In this document: positions 8,346 through 16,076 of the stretch, in pieces
Layout: each line of letters starts with the position of its first letter
How positions within the stretch are numbered: the first letter of the stretch is position 1
NCBI GenBank assembly: GCA_022449765.1
Contig: JAKUPZ010000015.1
Span: forward strand, 1-37,207
Source: Dehalococcoidia bacterium
GTDB taxonomy: Bacteria; Chloroflexota; Dehalococcoidia; Lucifugimonadales; Australimonadaceae
Length of the DNA: 37,207 nucleotides
Reading direction: 5' to 3'
Position numbers and translations under genes: made by a program
Notes under the pieces: model-generated
What the model saw: only the letters and a program-made list of their open reading frames with translations
Told to the model about the DNA's origin: nothing
Databases searched by the model: none

Positions 8346-8970
8346 GGATCAACTCTTCAGTCTGCAAATTTACCTTCTCAACCCCTATCATTGAATTCCT
8401 TGAGACAAGACTAATTAATTTTTCTTCAGGCCAATCCTCTGTTCCTTCCGGTCTCTGGGGCAAAACCAGGAATCTCATTTCAGAGGTGGAATCCCAAACA
8501 CGAATTTCTACGTTTTCAGGAATATTAGTGCCGAATTGCGCTAGCACCCCTCGAGGGTCTGCTACAGCACGTGACCGATAAGGCGCCGATTTATACCATA
8601 CTGGAGGTAAACCAAGAATTGGCCATGGGTAACATGAACACAGAGTACACACAACTAAATTATGTACTTGATCAGTGTTTTCCAAGATTCGAATCTGCTC
8701 ACCTTGTGCTCCAATTTCTGCAAATCCAGAGAGAGCAGAGTGAGGGTCATTAATAAGATCTGCCTTGAATTGAGGATCAACCCATGCCTTGGCAACAATT
8801 GCCTTACCAACAGATGGGCCAATTTTGGTTTCATAGGTATCAATGATCATGTCAATAGTCTCTGACTTGGCCAAACCTTTTTCGACAAGCAAAGATTCGA
8901 TTGATTTGACACGTAGCTCGGTGGAAGAAGGTGGCTCAGTGTGTTCATGATGATGTTCTGACATATTCAT
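8338..8970 (-). CDS. nthA: Nitrile hydratase alpha subunit, cobalt type
   Basis: The 210-residue protein contains the metal-binding claw C108-T-L-C111-S-C113 in VCTLCSCYPWPILGLPPVWY. Thr at the second position marks the cobalt class, since iron enzymes have Ser there; two of these cysteines are normally oxidised to sulfinic and sulfenic acids. The later blocks YRSRAVADPRGVLAQFG and VWDSTSEMRFLVLPQRPEGT complete the family pattern. The enzyme hydrates nitriles to amides in the cytoplasm. The N-terminus has a His-rich EHHHEH stretch. Start 8970 follows AGGAAAG and lies 4 bases after the LLM stop. An amidase, the usual next enzyme, is not found in this window. Confidence 0.96.
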   Translation of the reverse strand: MNMSEHHHEHTEPPSSTELRVKSIESLLVEKGLAKSETIDMIIDTYETKIGPSVGKAIVAKAWVDPQFKADLINDPHSALSGFAEIGAQGEQIRILENTDQVHNLVVCTLCSCYPWPILGLPPVWYKSAPYRSRAVADPRGVLAQFGTNIPENVEIRVWDSTSEMRFLVLPQRPEGTEDWPEEKLISLVSRNSMIGVEKVNLQTEELIHE

Positions 8971-8974
8971 TCTC

Positions 8975-9793
8975 TCACTTTCCTACTAAGGACCTGATTT
9001 TTTTTAGGTCAATGGGATCACTACCTCGGTATACCACAATAGCATCATCAAATCCTATATTTTTTAATTTTTCGAGTCGCTCAGACGCAATTTCAGGCTC
9101 ACACATTAAGTGGAATGAATTATCTGAATCTTGGAGAGGCTCTGACCGACTATCAAAAGCTAACGAAATGTTAGTAACTATAGCTCGTTTTCCTCCCGCC
9201 TCTTTATATTGTTTGATGCCATTTTTTAACGTATCAAATCCTGAAAAATAGGCTGATGCTATCCAACCATCGTAATTGCCTGCTGCTGAGTTAATCCATT
9301 TAGGTCCAGCCCAACTACCTATCACAATTGAAGGTCCCCCCAAGGTTACAGATGCTGGACAAAGATCGATGCCGTTGACCTCTTCACCACGCCAAAGCTT
9401 TTTCATAATTTCAAGTCCATCTCTAAGCAAGCTCATCCGTTCATTAAAATTTTTACCAACTGCCTCAAAGTCTATGCGGGTAGAGCCTGAACCAACTCCA
9501 AGAGTAAGCCTGCCCTCGCAAATTAAATGCGCGGTGAGAACACGATTCGCTAATTCATATGGATTACGTATCGGTATCTGGAGAATACCAATTCCAACTT
9601 CGATATGGCGTGTGGCGGCAGCTGCGACAGAAGCTCCTATCAAAGGATCAAAAGAGAGTCTTTTTCGACCTAAAGAATCAAAAAACCAAACACTGTCGAA
9701 TCCATGGGTTTCAGCAAGTGAAGCACCTTTGGAAAAAACATCATTGGTAGGTTCGGTATCAAAATCTAACGGAAGTGCTATTCCCAATCGCAT
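8975..9793 (-). CDS. LLM-class flavin/F420-dependent oxidoreductase
   Basis: A luciferase-like barrel of 272 residues opening MRLGIALPLDFDTEP. It has FDSVWFFDSLGRKRLSFDPLIGASVAAAAT, IEVGIGILQIPIRNPYELANRVLT and RLTLGVGSGSTRIDFEAVG, which follow the F420-type LLM order. The ATG at 9793 is chosen over a TTG at 9808 because GGAGATAAT precedes it; it begins 1 base after the stop of the racemase-like gene. It lies directly before nitrile hydratase alpha (4-base gap). A role oxidising a nitrile-bearing precursor or the nitrile product is an inference from this position. Confidence 0.88.
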   Translation of the reverse strand: MRLGIALPLDFDTEPTNDVFSKGASLAETHGFDSVWFFDSLGRKRLSFDPLIGASVAAAATRHIEVGIGILQIPIRNPYELANRVLTAHLICEGRLTLGVGSGSTRIDFEAVGKNFNERMSLLRDGLEIMKKLWRGEEVNGIDLCPASVTLGGPSIVIGSWAGPKWINSAAGNYDGWIASAYFSGFDTLKNGIKQYKEAGGKRAIVTNISLAFDSRSEPLQDSDNSFHLMCEPEIASERLEKLKNIGFDDAIVVYRGSDPIDLKKIRSLVGK

Positions 9794-9794
9794 A

Positions 9795-10526
9795 TTATCT
9801 CCGACCAAACACTGGCCATTCTCGCACTAATTTCCCTTTACCTTCAATTCTAAATTCATGCCCAAGTTTTGATACGATTGCCCAAAGCATGGCTGGATTA
9901 CTAGAGATAACTGGTATTGAAAATTCGGCTTCCATTTCATCTATTACTTGTAATGGACTTAGAACAGCTCCTTGGAAATATAAGGCGTCAATCCTACTAG
10001 ATTTAGCCACTGCTTTTTTGGTTATTTCATATACAATTTCATGGTTCAAATCTATTGCGTCTTGTTCGCTTGAGAACCCAAGATCTGCTAATTCGAATTC
10101 TATTCCTGTTTCTGCTTCAGATAAATGCTTCGTTATTAGAGAGTTCATATGTGAATCAAAAGGCGTTAGAAGTAAAACTTTTCTGGCATTATAGGCATTA
10201 AGAGCGGAGCACCCTGCCTCCAATGCTGTCACAAAAGGAATTTCCAATACGCTAGATAAACGATCTCGTAATCCTTGATTTTGAACTTCAACGGGTGCAC
10301 CAGGAATGATAATTCCCTGCCAATTGCTTTGCGCAGTTAACGTCACCGCTCTATTAATTATGGCGTCAGCTCTTGCTGCAAAATCAGTTAATGAAGATTG
10401 CATTACTCCTAGTTCTTGCATGTCTAAATTGATCCCTTCTGGGATCATTGCTGCAAATTCGTCATAATGAGATCTACCGGTGCCTGGCTTTAAGAATCCT
10501 ATTTTGAGATCTGTCGATATTGGCAT
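9795..10526 (-). CDS. Asp/Glu racemase / maleate isomerase / arylmalonate decarboxylase-family protein lacking both catalytic cysteines
   Basis: The 243-residue protein has the two-lobed Asp/Glu racemase fold: IGFLKPGTG at the start, WQGIIIPGAPVEV at 69-81, IPFVTALEAGCSALNAYNARKVLLLTP at 96-122 and IDALYFQGAVLSP at 179-191, ending IPVISSNPAMLWAI. In maleate isomerase and racemases a Cys stands at each active-site position; in arylmalonate decarboxylase one remains. Here the first site reads PGAP and the second QGAV; the only Cys (106) lies elsewhere. It is therefore probably not a standard racemase. The start at 10526 matches the family N-terminus; a longer ORF to 10583 has an atypical leader. 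It is the first gene of the nine-gene operon, divergent from the cupin gene. Confidence 0.75.
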   Translation of the reverse strand: MPISTDLKIGFLKPGTGRSHYDEFAAMIPEGINLDMQELGVMQSSLTDFAARADAIINRAVTLTAQSNWQGIIIPGAPVEVQNQGLRDRLSSVLEIPFVTALEAGCSALNAYNARKVLLLTPFDSHMNSLITKHLSEAETGIEFELADLGFSSEQDAIDLNHEIVYEITKKAVAKSSRIDALYFQGAVLSPLQVIDEMEAEFSIPVISSNPAMLWAIVSKLGHEFRIEGKGKLVREWPVFGRR

Positions 10527-10596
10527 AGCTATAAACCTTATCCAAAATTTGAATTTGGGAGTATGGTATGCCATAACCGGCATTAAGGGGTGAAAT

Positions 10597-11034
10597 ATGT
10601 CTGTAGAGCGAGAAAATATTGGGGAAATGGAAGTAATACGTTACGAAACACCTGATTTGGGAAGCTTGCCTAAATCGAATACGCAATTAGTTAACAGCGG
10701 AATCTTGGGAGTTGCTATCCAAGTGGTCAGTAAGGACGGGGGTGAGACCAACTTACATGCACATTCTGGCCAAGATGCAGTTTGGTTTGTCCTTTCAGGC
10801 AAAGCTCGATTTTACGGCAAGGACGGAAAGTCAGTTGACCTAGGCCCTAAGGATGCTTTATTCATACCTAAAGGCGTGGGCTATTGGTTTGAGTCTATTA
10901 GCGAAGAGCCTTTAGAAATAATGCGGAATTTTTCTACAGATCCTAATATGAAAAACCAGCGAATTAATTTTGAGGCCTTACGTGACCGACAACAGGATGG
11001 ACGTCACGCAGATAGCGTTTACGCTAACGGCTGA
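10597..11034 (+). CDS. Cupin domain-containing protein
   Basis: A single-domain cupin of 145 residues. Motif 1 reads NLHAHSGQDAVWFVLSG, keeping HxH but with Asp/Gln where the metal-binding Glu normally lies; motif 2 reads FIPKGVGYWFES, where the usual His is Tyr or Trp. Metal binding may therefore be weak or altered. AAGGGGTG precedes the ATG. It opens a plus-strand cluster (cupin, thioesterase, molybdopterin-domain protein, CMD-family protein) divergent from the nitrile hydratase operon, so the roughly 70-base space between them must hold both control regions. It could be a small dioxygenase, isomerase or a binding protein; the sequence does not decide. Confidence 0.8.
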   Translation: MSVERENIGEMEVIRYETPDLGSLPKSNTQLVNSGILGVAIQVVSKDGGETNLHAHSGQDAVWFVLSGKARFYGKDGKSVDLGPKDALFIPKGVGYWFESISEEPLEIMRNFSTDPNMKNQRINFEALRDRQQDGRHADSVYANG

Positions 11035-11078
11035 TTTTACCCTTATATTTCTATTATTCGTCCATTGAGGTACCTAAA

Positions 11079-11555
11079 TTGAGTTATGCGTTTCAAGATT
11101 TATTGCCAGGTAATCACTGCTGGGGTTGCGGCCCAGAGGTTGAAGATGGCTTGAAAATTAGAAGTTTTTGGGATGGGGATAAAGCTACATGCACTTGGAC
11201 CCCTAGGCTTGAATTTGCTGCAGGTCCAAAGCATATAGTTTACGGCGGGACTATAGCTAGCGTGATTGATTGCCATAGTATATTTACTGCAATTGCTGAA
11301 ACTTACAAAAAAGAAGGTCGAGAGGTTGGTGAGGGTGACATAATTTGGTACGTTACTGCGTCACTAAAAATCACTTACAAAAAGCCTACACCTATTGACC
11401 AGCCTCTTACGATGACAGCGAACGTTACGGAGCTGGGGGAAAGAAAAGCCTTGATTCATTGTTCGTTAGTTTCAGGAGGTATTGAAACAGCTACTGGTGA
11501 AATGGTTGCAGTACGAGTATCTAATGACTGGTACTATGCCGATTCAAAGGAATGA
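11079..11555 (+). CDS. PaaI-like hotdog-fold thioesterase
   Basis: The 158-residue protein starts MSYAFQDLLPGNHCWGCGPE, the usual head of this hotdog subgroup, where a Cys-x2-Cys-Gly loop precedes the fold. The central hotdog helix is HIVYGGTIASVIDCHSIFTAI, followed by strands VTASLKITYKKPTPID and ALIHCSLVSGGIETATGEM. Family members hydrolyse acyl-CoA thioesters. The start codon is TTG at 11079, supported by GAGGT just upstream and by the conserved N-terminus. It ends 1 base before the next gene, so they are probably co-translated. The substrate is unknown. Confidence 0.82.
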   Translation: MSYAFQDLLPGNHCWGCGPEVEDGLKIRSFWDGDKATCTWTPRLEFAAGPKHIVYGGTIASVIDCHSIFTAIAETYKKEGREVGEGDIIWYVTASLKITYKKPTPIDQPLTMTANVTELGERKALIHCSLVSGGIETATGEMVAVRVSNDWYYADSKE

Positions 11556-11556
11556 A

Positions 11557-12045
11557 ATGTCGGAAAAGATAATTATTACAGGGTTAGTAAATAAGCCTAA
11601 AGAATTTGGCTATTCTGATTTAGCTTTGCTGCCGGACCAGATAAAAGATGTTTCAACGCTTGCAGCTGGTAGGGAAGGGGTAGGCGTGAAATTGTCTGCA
11701 ATTATGGCCGTCGTGGAGCCAAAAAAAGATGTGCAGTACATTACTTTAGAAGCAGAAGGAGACTTTGCTGCAAGTATTCCTCTTGATGCAGTCCTTGATC
11801 AGGCAATTGTCTGGTATGGCCTTGATGGAGGTCCCTTACCTGTAGAAAAAGGCGGGCCCATACGATTTTTAATACCTGATCCGGCAGCGTGTGGTACTGA
11901 CGTAGTGGACCAGTGTGCCAATGTTAAATGGCTTAAAAGCATAGAGATGAGCGCTGAACGAGGGCGTGATATCAGACCAACTACCCTCAGGGCTCATGAG
12001 GAACTGCATGAGAAAGAAAAACGTGGCGAACAAAGCGGATTATGA
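11557..12045 (+). CDS. Short oxidoreductase molybdopterin-binding-domain protein without the catalytic Cys
   Basis: The 162-residue protein resembles the molybdopterin-binding domain of the sulfite oxidase / YedY (MsrP) family: IIITGLVNKPKEFGYSDLALLP, GVGVKLSAIMAVV, ITLEAEGDFAASIPLDAV, GGPIRFLIPDPAACGTDV and the closing VKWLKSIEM. Sulfite-oxidase-type proteins carry a Cys that ligates molybdenum shortly before the 'GVxLxxIL' block; here that stretch reads STLAAGREGVGVKL with no Cys. It is also much shorter than YedY and has no signal peptide. It may bind a cofactor or ligand without redox chemistry, or use different chemistry. AAAGG lies 6 bases before the ATG at 11557. Its stop overlaps the next start (ATGA). 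Confidence 0.72.
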   Translation: MSEKIIITGLVNKPKEFGYSDLALLPDQIKDVSTLAAGREGVGVKLSAIMAVVEPKKDVQYITLEAEGDFAASIPLDAVLDQAIVWYGLDGGPLPVEKGGPIRFLIPDPAACGTDVVDQCANVKWLKSIEMSAERGRDIRPTTLRAHEELHEKEKRGEQSGL

Positions 12046-12596
12046 GTAGGTTACCTGAAATTAATAGAGGAATGATCCCAGAGAAACTACGCTCAGCTTT
12101 TGATGAACTTATCGCTGATAGCGGAGGGAATGTTCCTATAGGCCCTGGTTCTGTAGCTGCAATAAGCCCTGAAATGGCGCTTAGGCGCAGACCTCTAAGT
12201 AATTATGTCAGGTGGGAATTGAGGTTTCCGCAGGTACTCCAGGAGCTTGCCATACTGGTGACTGCTAGATCTATGGACTGCGAGTATGTCTGGAGTGCAC
12301 ATGTTCAATTAGCGCTAGGTGGAGGCGCAAGCCAATCCCTTGTTGACGCGATTTATGATCAAAAAGCACTTCCTGCAGAGACTCCAGATGATTATCGAAC
12401 AGTTATTGAATTTACACGTGCAATTGTATTGGAACATGCTGCTAAGGATGAGCTGTTTGATGCGGCGATGAAATTGTTAGGTATTCAAAATCTGATTGAC
12501 TTGATGGCGCTTACTGGCCAGTACATTACCAATTCGCTTTTCATCAATTCTTTTGAACTTGAAATCCCTGAACCATATAAGCCTGAAATAAAATAA
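12042..12596 (+). CDS. Carboxymuconolactone decarboxylase-family protein
   Basis: An all-helical protein of 184 residues in the CMD/AhpD-like superfamily: RRRPLSNYVRWELRFPQVLQELAILVTAR, then the signature SMDCEYVWSAHVQLALGGGA, then YRTVIEFTRAIVLEH and IDLMALTGQYITNSLFINSF. The redox CxxC of AhpD peroxidase is absent, since the site has a single Cys followed by E-Y-x2-S-A-H, so decarboxylase/lactonase-like chemistry is more likely than thiol-peroxidase. The start overlaps the preceding stop by 4 bases. It converges on Rieske oxygenase 2, leaving only 2 bases between stops. Confidence 0.88.
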   Translation: MSRLPEINRGMIPEKLRSAFDELIADSGGNVPIGPGSVAAISPEMALRRRPLSNYVRWELRFPQVLQELAILVTARSMDCEYVWSAHVQLALGGGASQSLVDAIYDQKALPAETPDDYRTVIEFTRAIVLEHAAKDELFDAAMKLLGIQNLIDLMALTGQYITNSLFINSFELEIPEPYKPEIK

Positions 12597-12598
12597 AA

Positions 12599-13768
12599 TT
12601 ATTTCTTAGTTTCGGTAACGGCAACAGTACTACTGGTTCGGCCTTTCCAAAAATCCTCATCAATTTTCGTATCAATAATTGCGTGATTTGAATCGCGAAA
12701 TACGCCCATTGGATCATTTCCGTTTTGAACTTTTTCGATCTGCTCTTTAAGGATGCGGCGCAGCAATACTACACCTCGATCAGAGTAACTGAGATGCTCA
12801 TTGGTCCTGTCTGCAATTTGGCCTTGAGTCTCCCATGCCATGTGATCTTGCGGGATAACATGCTGGAGAGTGAATTTGGCAAAAGGGTAAAGGGCTTCTG
12901 CAGGCTCCTTATATGCTTCCATATATTGAATAGGAGGATCGAATGCCTCGGCGGGTTCTGAGCCATCTTCCGTCAAAGTGAAATTGACGTGTATATGCAT
13001 GGTATGCGTATCGTCTATAGGAGTGCGAAATTGAGTGCTCGGACCTTGGCGTAAAATTGTCGGGAAAAGCACTGGATGTTCGTCAACGACTCCATTTTTG
13101 TAAGTTCGTTTCTTCATTAACCCATAATCAGTTGAATAAAAATCAAATGTTTCTACATCGTCAGTAAACCCCCGAGTTGTGTTTACAGGGTTGCGACCCC
13201 TGCCAATATATTCTTGATGGAGTATTTGAAGATGCGCTGGATCCATTGAGTTTTCCATAGCCTGAAACCAATTGCAGTCTAGTTGGGGATGGACTCTTAT
13301 TAACCTATTCCCATCTGGTCGGAACAATGTATCAAAGCGTGTCATAGGCGGTACCGGTTGCGGGCCTAAATATGCCCATACAAGATTCAAATAGACTTGA
13401 ACCGGGTACGCAGTCTGTTTCACGGTATTTAAAATAGCATCGTTTTTCTCAGGCGGGGTCTCTAGAATATTTCCTGCACAGTCGTAGAGCCACCCGTGAT
13501 AGGCGCATGAAATGCCTCGTTCTTCTACACGACCGTAAACTAGCGAAGCGTTTCTATGGGAGCATTTATCTGCCAGTAGGCCCCAATTCCCAGATTTGTC
13601 TTTGAAAATTACAAGATCTTCACCAAGGACTCTCACAAACTTGGTAGGGTTTTCTTCATTAATTTCAGTAGCAACGGATATAGGGTGCCAATACCTGCGC
13701 AGCAACTCCCCGCAGGGTGTTCCCGGGCCAACCTGCGTAAGTAGTTGATTTTCTTCTGAGGTTAACAT
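12599..13768 (-). CDS. Rieske non-heme iron oxygenase, alpha subunit (second copy)
   Basis: The 389-residue protein has Rieske ligands C69-S-H71 and C88-x2-H91 (CAYHGWLYD), and a mononuclear iron site D176-x2-H179-x4-H184 (DPAHLQILH). The opening TQVGPGTPCGELLRRYWHPI is almost the same as that of the other Rieske protein in this window, but the C-terminal half is shorter (389 against 469 residues) and clearly different. It probably hydroxylates or demethylates an aromatic or heterocyclic acid. GGAGGG precedes the ATG. It follows the amidohydrolase gene by 22 bases in one transcript. No reductase partner is encoded nearby. Confidence 0.93.
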   Translation of the reverse strand: MLTSEENQLLTQVGPGTPCGELLRRYWHPISVATEINEENPTKFVRVLGEDLVIFKDKSGNWGLLADKCSHRNASLVYGRVEERGISCAYHGWLYDCAGNILETPPEKNDAILNTVKQTAYPVQVYLNLVWAYLGPQPVPPMTRFDTLFRPDGNRLIRVHPQLDCNWFQAMENSMDPAHLQILHQEYIGRGRNPVNTTRGFTDDVETFDFYSTDYGLMKKRTYKNGVVDEHPVLFPTILRQGPSTQFRTPIDDTHTMHIHVNFTLTEDGSEPAEAFDPPIQYMEAYKEPAEALYPFAKFTLQHVIPQDHMAWETQGQIADRTNEHLSYSDRGVVLLRRILKEQIEKVQNGNDPMGVFRDSNHAIIDTKIDEDFWKGRTSSTVAVTETKK

Positions 13769-13790
13769 TTAGCCCTCCGTTATTTTAAGG

Positions 13791-14861
13791 TTATAGGTTT
13801 ATCCCATAAAACTTAGTTGCATTGGAACCGAGTATGTTATCTACAGTACTGGGCTTCAGCCCCCCGTCTTCTTTCATGATCCTGATTGCTTCTATTTCAC
13901 TTGATTGATCCTGATGTCCATAGTCAGTCCCAATCAGAATGTGCCGATCGCTTACATAGTTAAGTACATCAGGCAAATTGTCATCAGTCTGTGCTGTGAC
14001 CCAAATGTTATAAGCTCCAAGAACGTCCTCTTCCAGATCACGCCCTCTAGTTTCAAGGCGTCTCCTGAGATCATGAACTGCATAAGGTAACCATTGAGAA
14101 CTTGCTTCAATGAACCCCCATCGTAGATTAGGGAATTTCTTAGGTGTACTCGTGGTTATTAATTGATGGAAGCTCGCTACTGACATTAGTCGTAAACCGC
14201 TGAAAGTGCCTCCAATACCATCCTTAGCCATAAGTCCCCGTATGTAAGAATTGGAATTACCAATATGTACAGTGATTGGTATATTTAGATTTGAAGCCTC
14301 TTCGTATATTGGGTAGAAATACTCATCAATCAGAAGCCTTTCGTCTTCAATAGAGCGCATAGTCACACCACATGCCCCATGGTTAGCTGACCAGCGGAGC
14401 TGGTCAATGGCTTCATCCATCGAGTCTAGGGGGAGTATGCAAGTCCATCGTAAACGTCCGTTAGATTCTTTCCAGATGTCTGCGAGCCACCTATTGTAGC
14501 TCTTAGCCAATGCCAACTGAGCCTCGGGGCTATCGCACATTCTGCCAATATAAAGAGTAGGGTAAAGGACTTGCACATCGATTCCGAGCTCGTCCATATG
14601 GGCAATTCTGCCAGGGATGTCTTCCATATATCGCTTAGCATCGTCAGTTACCATATTACGTTTTACTTTTTCTGAAATGCCCGCGGCAGCTACAGGGCCT
14701 CTTGCTCGCGCCCTAATTTCGCCATCAATTTTCCAATACTTAACACCGTCTCCATTCGGAGAATCTACGATCGTAGGACGGTATTTCTCATCTCCGGGAT
14801 CCATGTAATCCCATGTCTGTTCAGTTTCCACAACATGTGCATCAGAATCGATTACTGGCAT
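13791..14861 (-). CDS. Amidohydrolase-2 family metal-dependent hydrolase/decarboxylase
   Basis: The 356-residue protein is a TIM-barrel amidohydrolase of the ACMSD / o-pyrocatechuate decarboxylase type. MPVIDSDAHVVE is the first metal strand, with Asp-x-His in place of the usual His-x-His. IPITVHIGNSNSY supplies a later His, and HILIGTDYGHQDQS supplies the catalytic Asp followed by a His. Such proteins often decarboxylate hydroxylated aromatic acids. GGAGG precedes the ATG and a strong promoter lies 33 bases upstream. Pairing with the Rieske oxygenase downstream fits hydroxylation followed by decarboxylation or hydrolysis, though this is inference. Confidence 0.88.
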   Translation of the reverse strand: MPVIDSDAHVVETEQTWDYMDPGDEKYRPTIVDSPNGDGVKYWKIDGEIRARARGPVAAAGISEKVKRNMVTDDAKRYMEDIPGRIAHMDELGIDVQVLYPTLYIGRMCDSPEAQLALAKSYNRWLADIWKESNGRLRWTCILPLDSMDEAIDQLRWSANHGACGVTMRSIEDERLLIDEYFYPIYEEASNLNIPITVHIGNSNSYIRGLMAKDGIGGTFSGLRLMSVASFHQLITTSTPKKFPNLRWGFIEASSQWLPYAVHDLRRRLETRGRDLEEDVLGAYNIWVTAQTDDNLPDVLNYVSDRHILIGTDYGHQDQSSEIEAIRIMKEDGGLKPSTVDNILGSNATKFYGINL

Positions 14862-14893
14862 ATAACCTCCGATACGTTACAGCTTATAAGATG

Positions 14894-14922
14894 AACCTAG
14901 CACCGCTAAGGTTCTCTGTCAA
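14894..14922 (-). promoter_or_regulatory. Promoter for amidohydrolase-Rieske transcript
   Basis: On the minus strand, a perfect -35 TTGACA (14922-14917), a 17-nt spacer, and -10 TAGGTT (14899-14894) precede the amidohydrolase start by about 33 bases. It lies in the 87-base gap after the FAD oxidase gene, so this pair can be transcribed apart from the upstream SDR-FAD pair. Confidence 0.75.
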
Positions 14923-14948
14923 AAAGTTTGCGATCATTGCCTTTAAAC

Positions 14949-16046
14949 TCATTGGGTAAAACGATTAGGGCTAAACTGATCAATCCCTATTTCGTGAGTA
15001 CCAAACGCAATTAGATCAGCAAGTAATTTTGATATTCCAGGTCCCATCATGATTCCTTGCCTCCCCCCACCAGTAGCAATGTAAGCGCCTTGAATTTCTT
15101 GGAATTGACCTAAGATGATGCCATTATCAGGGGTTATGGGCCTGAGGCACGCCGTTTGTAATATTAATTCTGCATTTTCTAGGCAAGGTAGCATTCGTAG
15201 ACTTGAGTCAATAATTTGATCGCGAGCGGCTATAGTAGTGCCTTCCTCAAATTCAGCATCTTCTTCTGTTGTGCCACACCAAACCAATTGATCTGATGGT
15301 TTTGTCATCGCATAATTTTTACCATGACCAATACTAAATTCGAAAGGCTTATCATCTGATCGAAGGCGGATAATTTGTCCTTTTAAAGGCTTGATCGGGA
15401 TATTTACATTAAGCCATGATTGAGCGTTAATACTCCACGGGCCCATGGCAACAATAACGTTTTCACACGCTATAAAATCCTTGTCGGTTCTAACTCCTAA
15501 TATTTTATGGTTCTCCTGAAGGATGGCCGTGACGTTTCCAGATTTTATAGTGGCCCCAAGCTTTTCGCTTGCTTGGGCAAGAGCTAGGGTTAGGCGATAA
15601 GGCTCTACGTCAAAGGAACCTTCAACATGCAGAGCTCCAATAGTTTCATCAGTTATGCGAGGCTCCAGCGCCTTAGCTTCGTATTCATTGAGCCAAGATA
15701 CTTTGTAATTTTCTTGCTCTTTTTGCCAATTCGAATGTTTAGTTAAGTCATCTATGTCATTTTGTGACAGGGCCAATCGTAGTAAATCTCTTTTGCGAAA
15801 TTGAAGGTCTATGCCTGTTTGGGTTTGCAATTCATCCACTAGAGAGGGGAATAGGCTCATACTATAGTCAATGATCGGTGTATTTATATTTGGGCCATTT
15901 GGGATACCGCCGGAAAGTCCTCCATAGGCGAAACCTGATGCATGACTGGCAATAGAATCGCGTTCTATGACAGTACTTTTCACCCCATTTTGGGCTAGAA
16001 AATATGCAATTCCGACTCCGGTAATTCCTCCACCGATGATAACCAC
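14949..16046 (-). CDS. FAD-dependent oxidoreductase (D-amino acid / glycine oxidase family)
   Basis: The 365-residue protein (from GTG) has the Rossmann FAD-binding motif VVIIGGGITGVGIAYFLA, then TVIERDSIASHASGFAYGGLSG, the usual DAO flavin loop. The C-terminal ATGGGRQGIMMGPGISKLLADLI completes the fold. Members oxidise amino acids, sarcosine-type amines or hydroxy acids. GTG at 16046 is the only standard start codon in the frame, but it removes the normal 5-7 residues before the FAD motif and has no ribosome site. GGAG lies at 16077-16074, 6 bases before an ATC (16067) and 9 before an ATT (16064). A rare start there would restore the N-terminus. The SDR gene upstream ends in the same frame. 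Confidence 0.85.
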   Translation of the reverse strand: MVIIGGGITGVGIAYFLAQNGVKSTVIERDSIASHASGFAYGGLSGGIPNGPNINTPIIDYSMSLFPSLVDELQTQTGIDLQFRKRDLLRLALSQNDIDDLTKHSNWQKEQENYKVSWLNEYEAKALEPRITDETIGALHVEGSFDVEPYRLTLALAQASEKLGATIKSGNVTAILQENHKILGVRTDKDFIACENVIVAMGPWSINAQSWLNVNIPIKPLKGQIIRLRSDDKPFEFSIGHGKNYAMTKPSDQLVWCGTTEEDAEFEEGTTIAARDQIIDSSLRMLPCLENAELILQTACLRPITPDNGIILGQFQEIQGAYIATGGGRQGIMMGPGISKLLADLIAFGTHEIGIDQFSPNRFTQ

Positions 16047-16076
16047 ATTAGAATTTTTATTAATGATGTAATTCTC

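Noticed and set aside
7268-8970. Thiocyanate hydrolase instead of nitrile hydratase
   Set aside because: Only an alpha and a full-length beta subunit plus accessory protein are present, not the three-subunit arrangement; the beta protein is a normal uninterrupted NHase beta.
9276-9830. Plus-strand ORF of 184 codons opposite the LLM gene
   Set aside because: It overlaps the conserved LLM enzyme antisense and has no recognisable domain or start signal.
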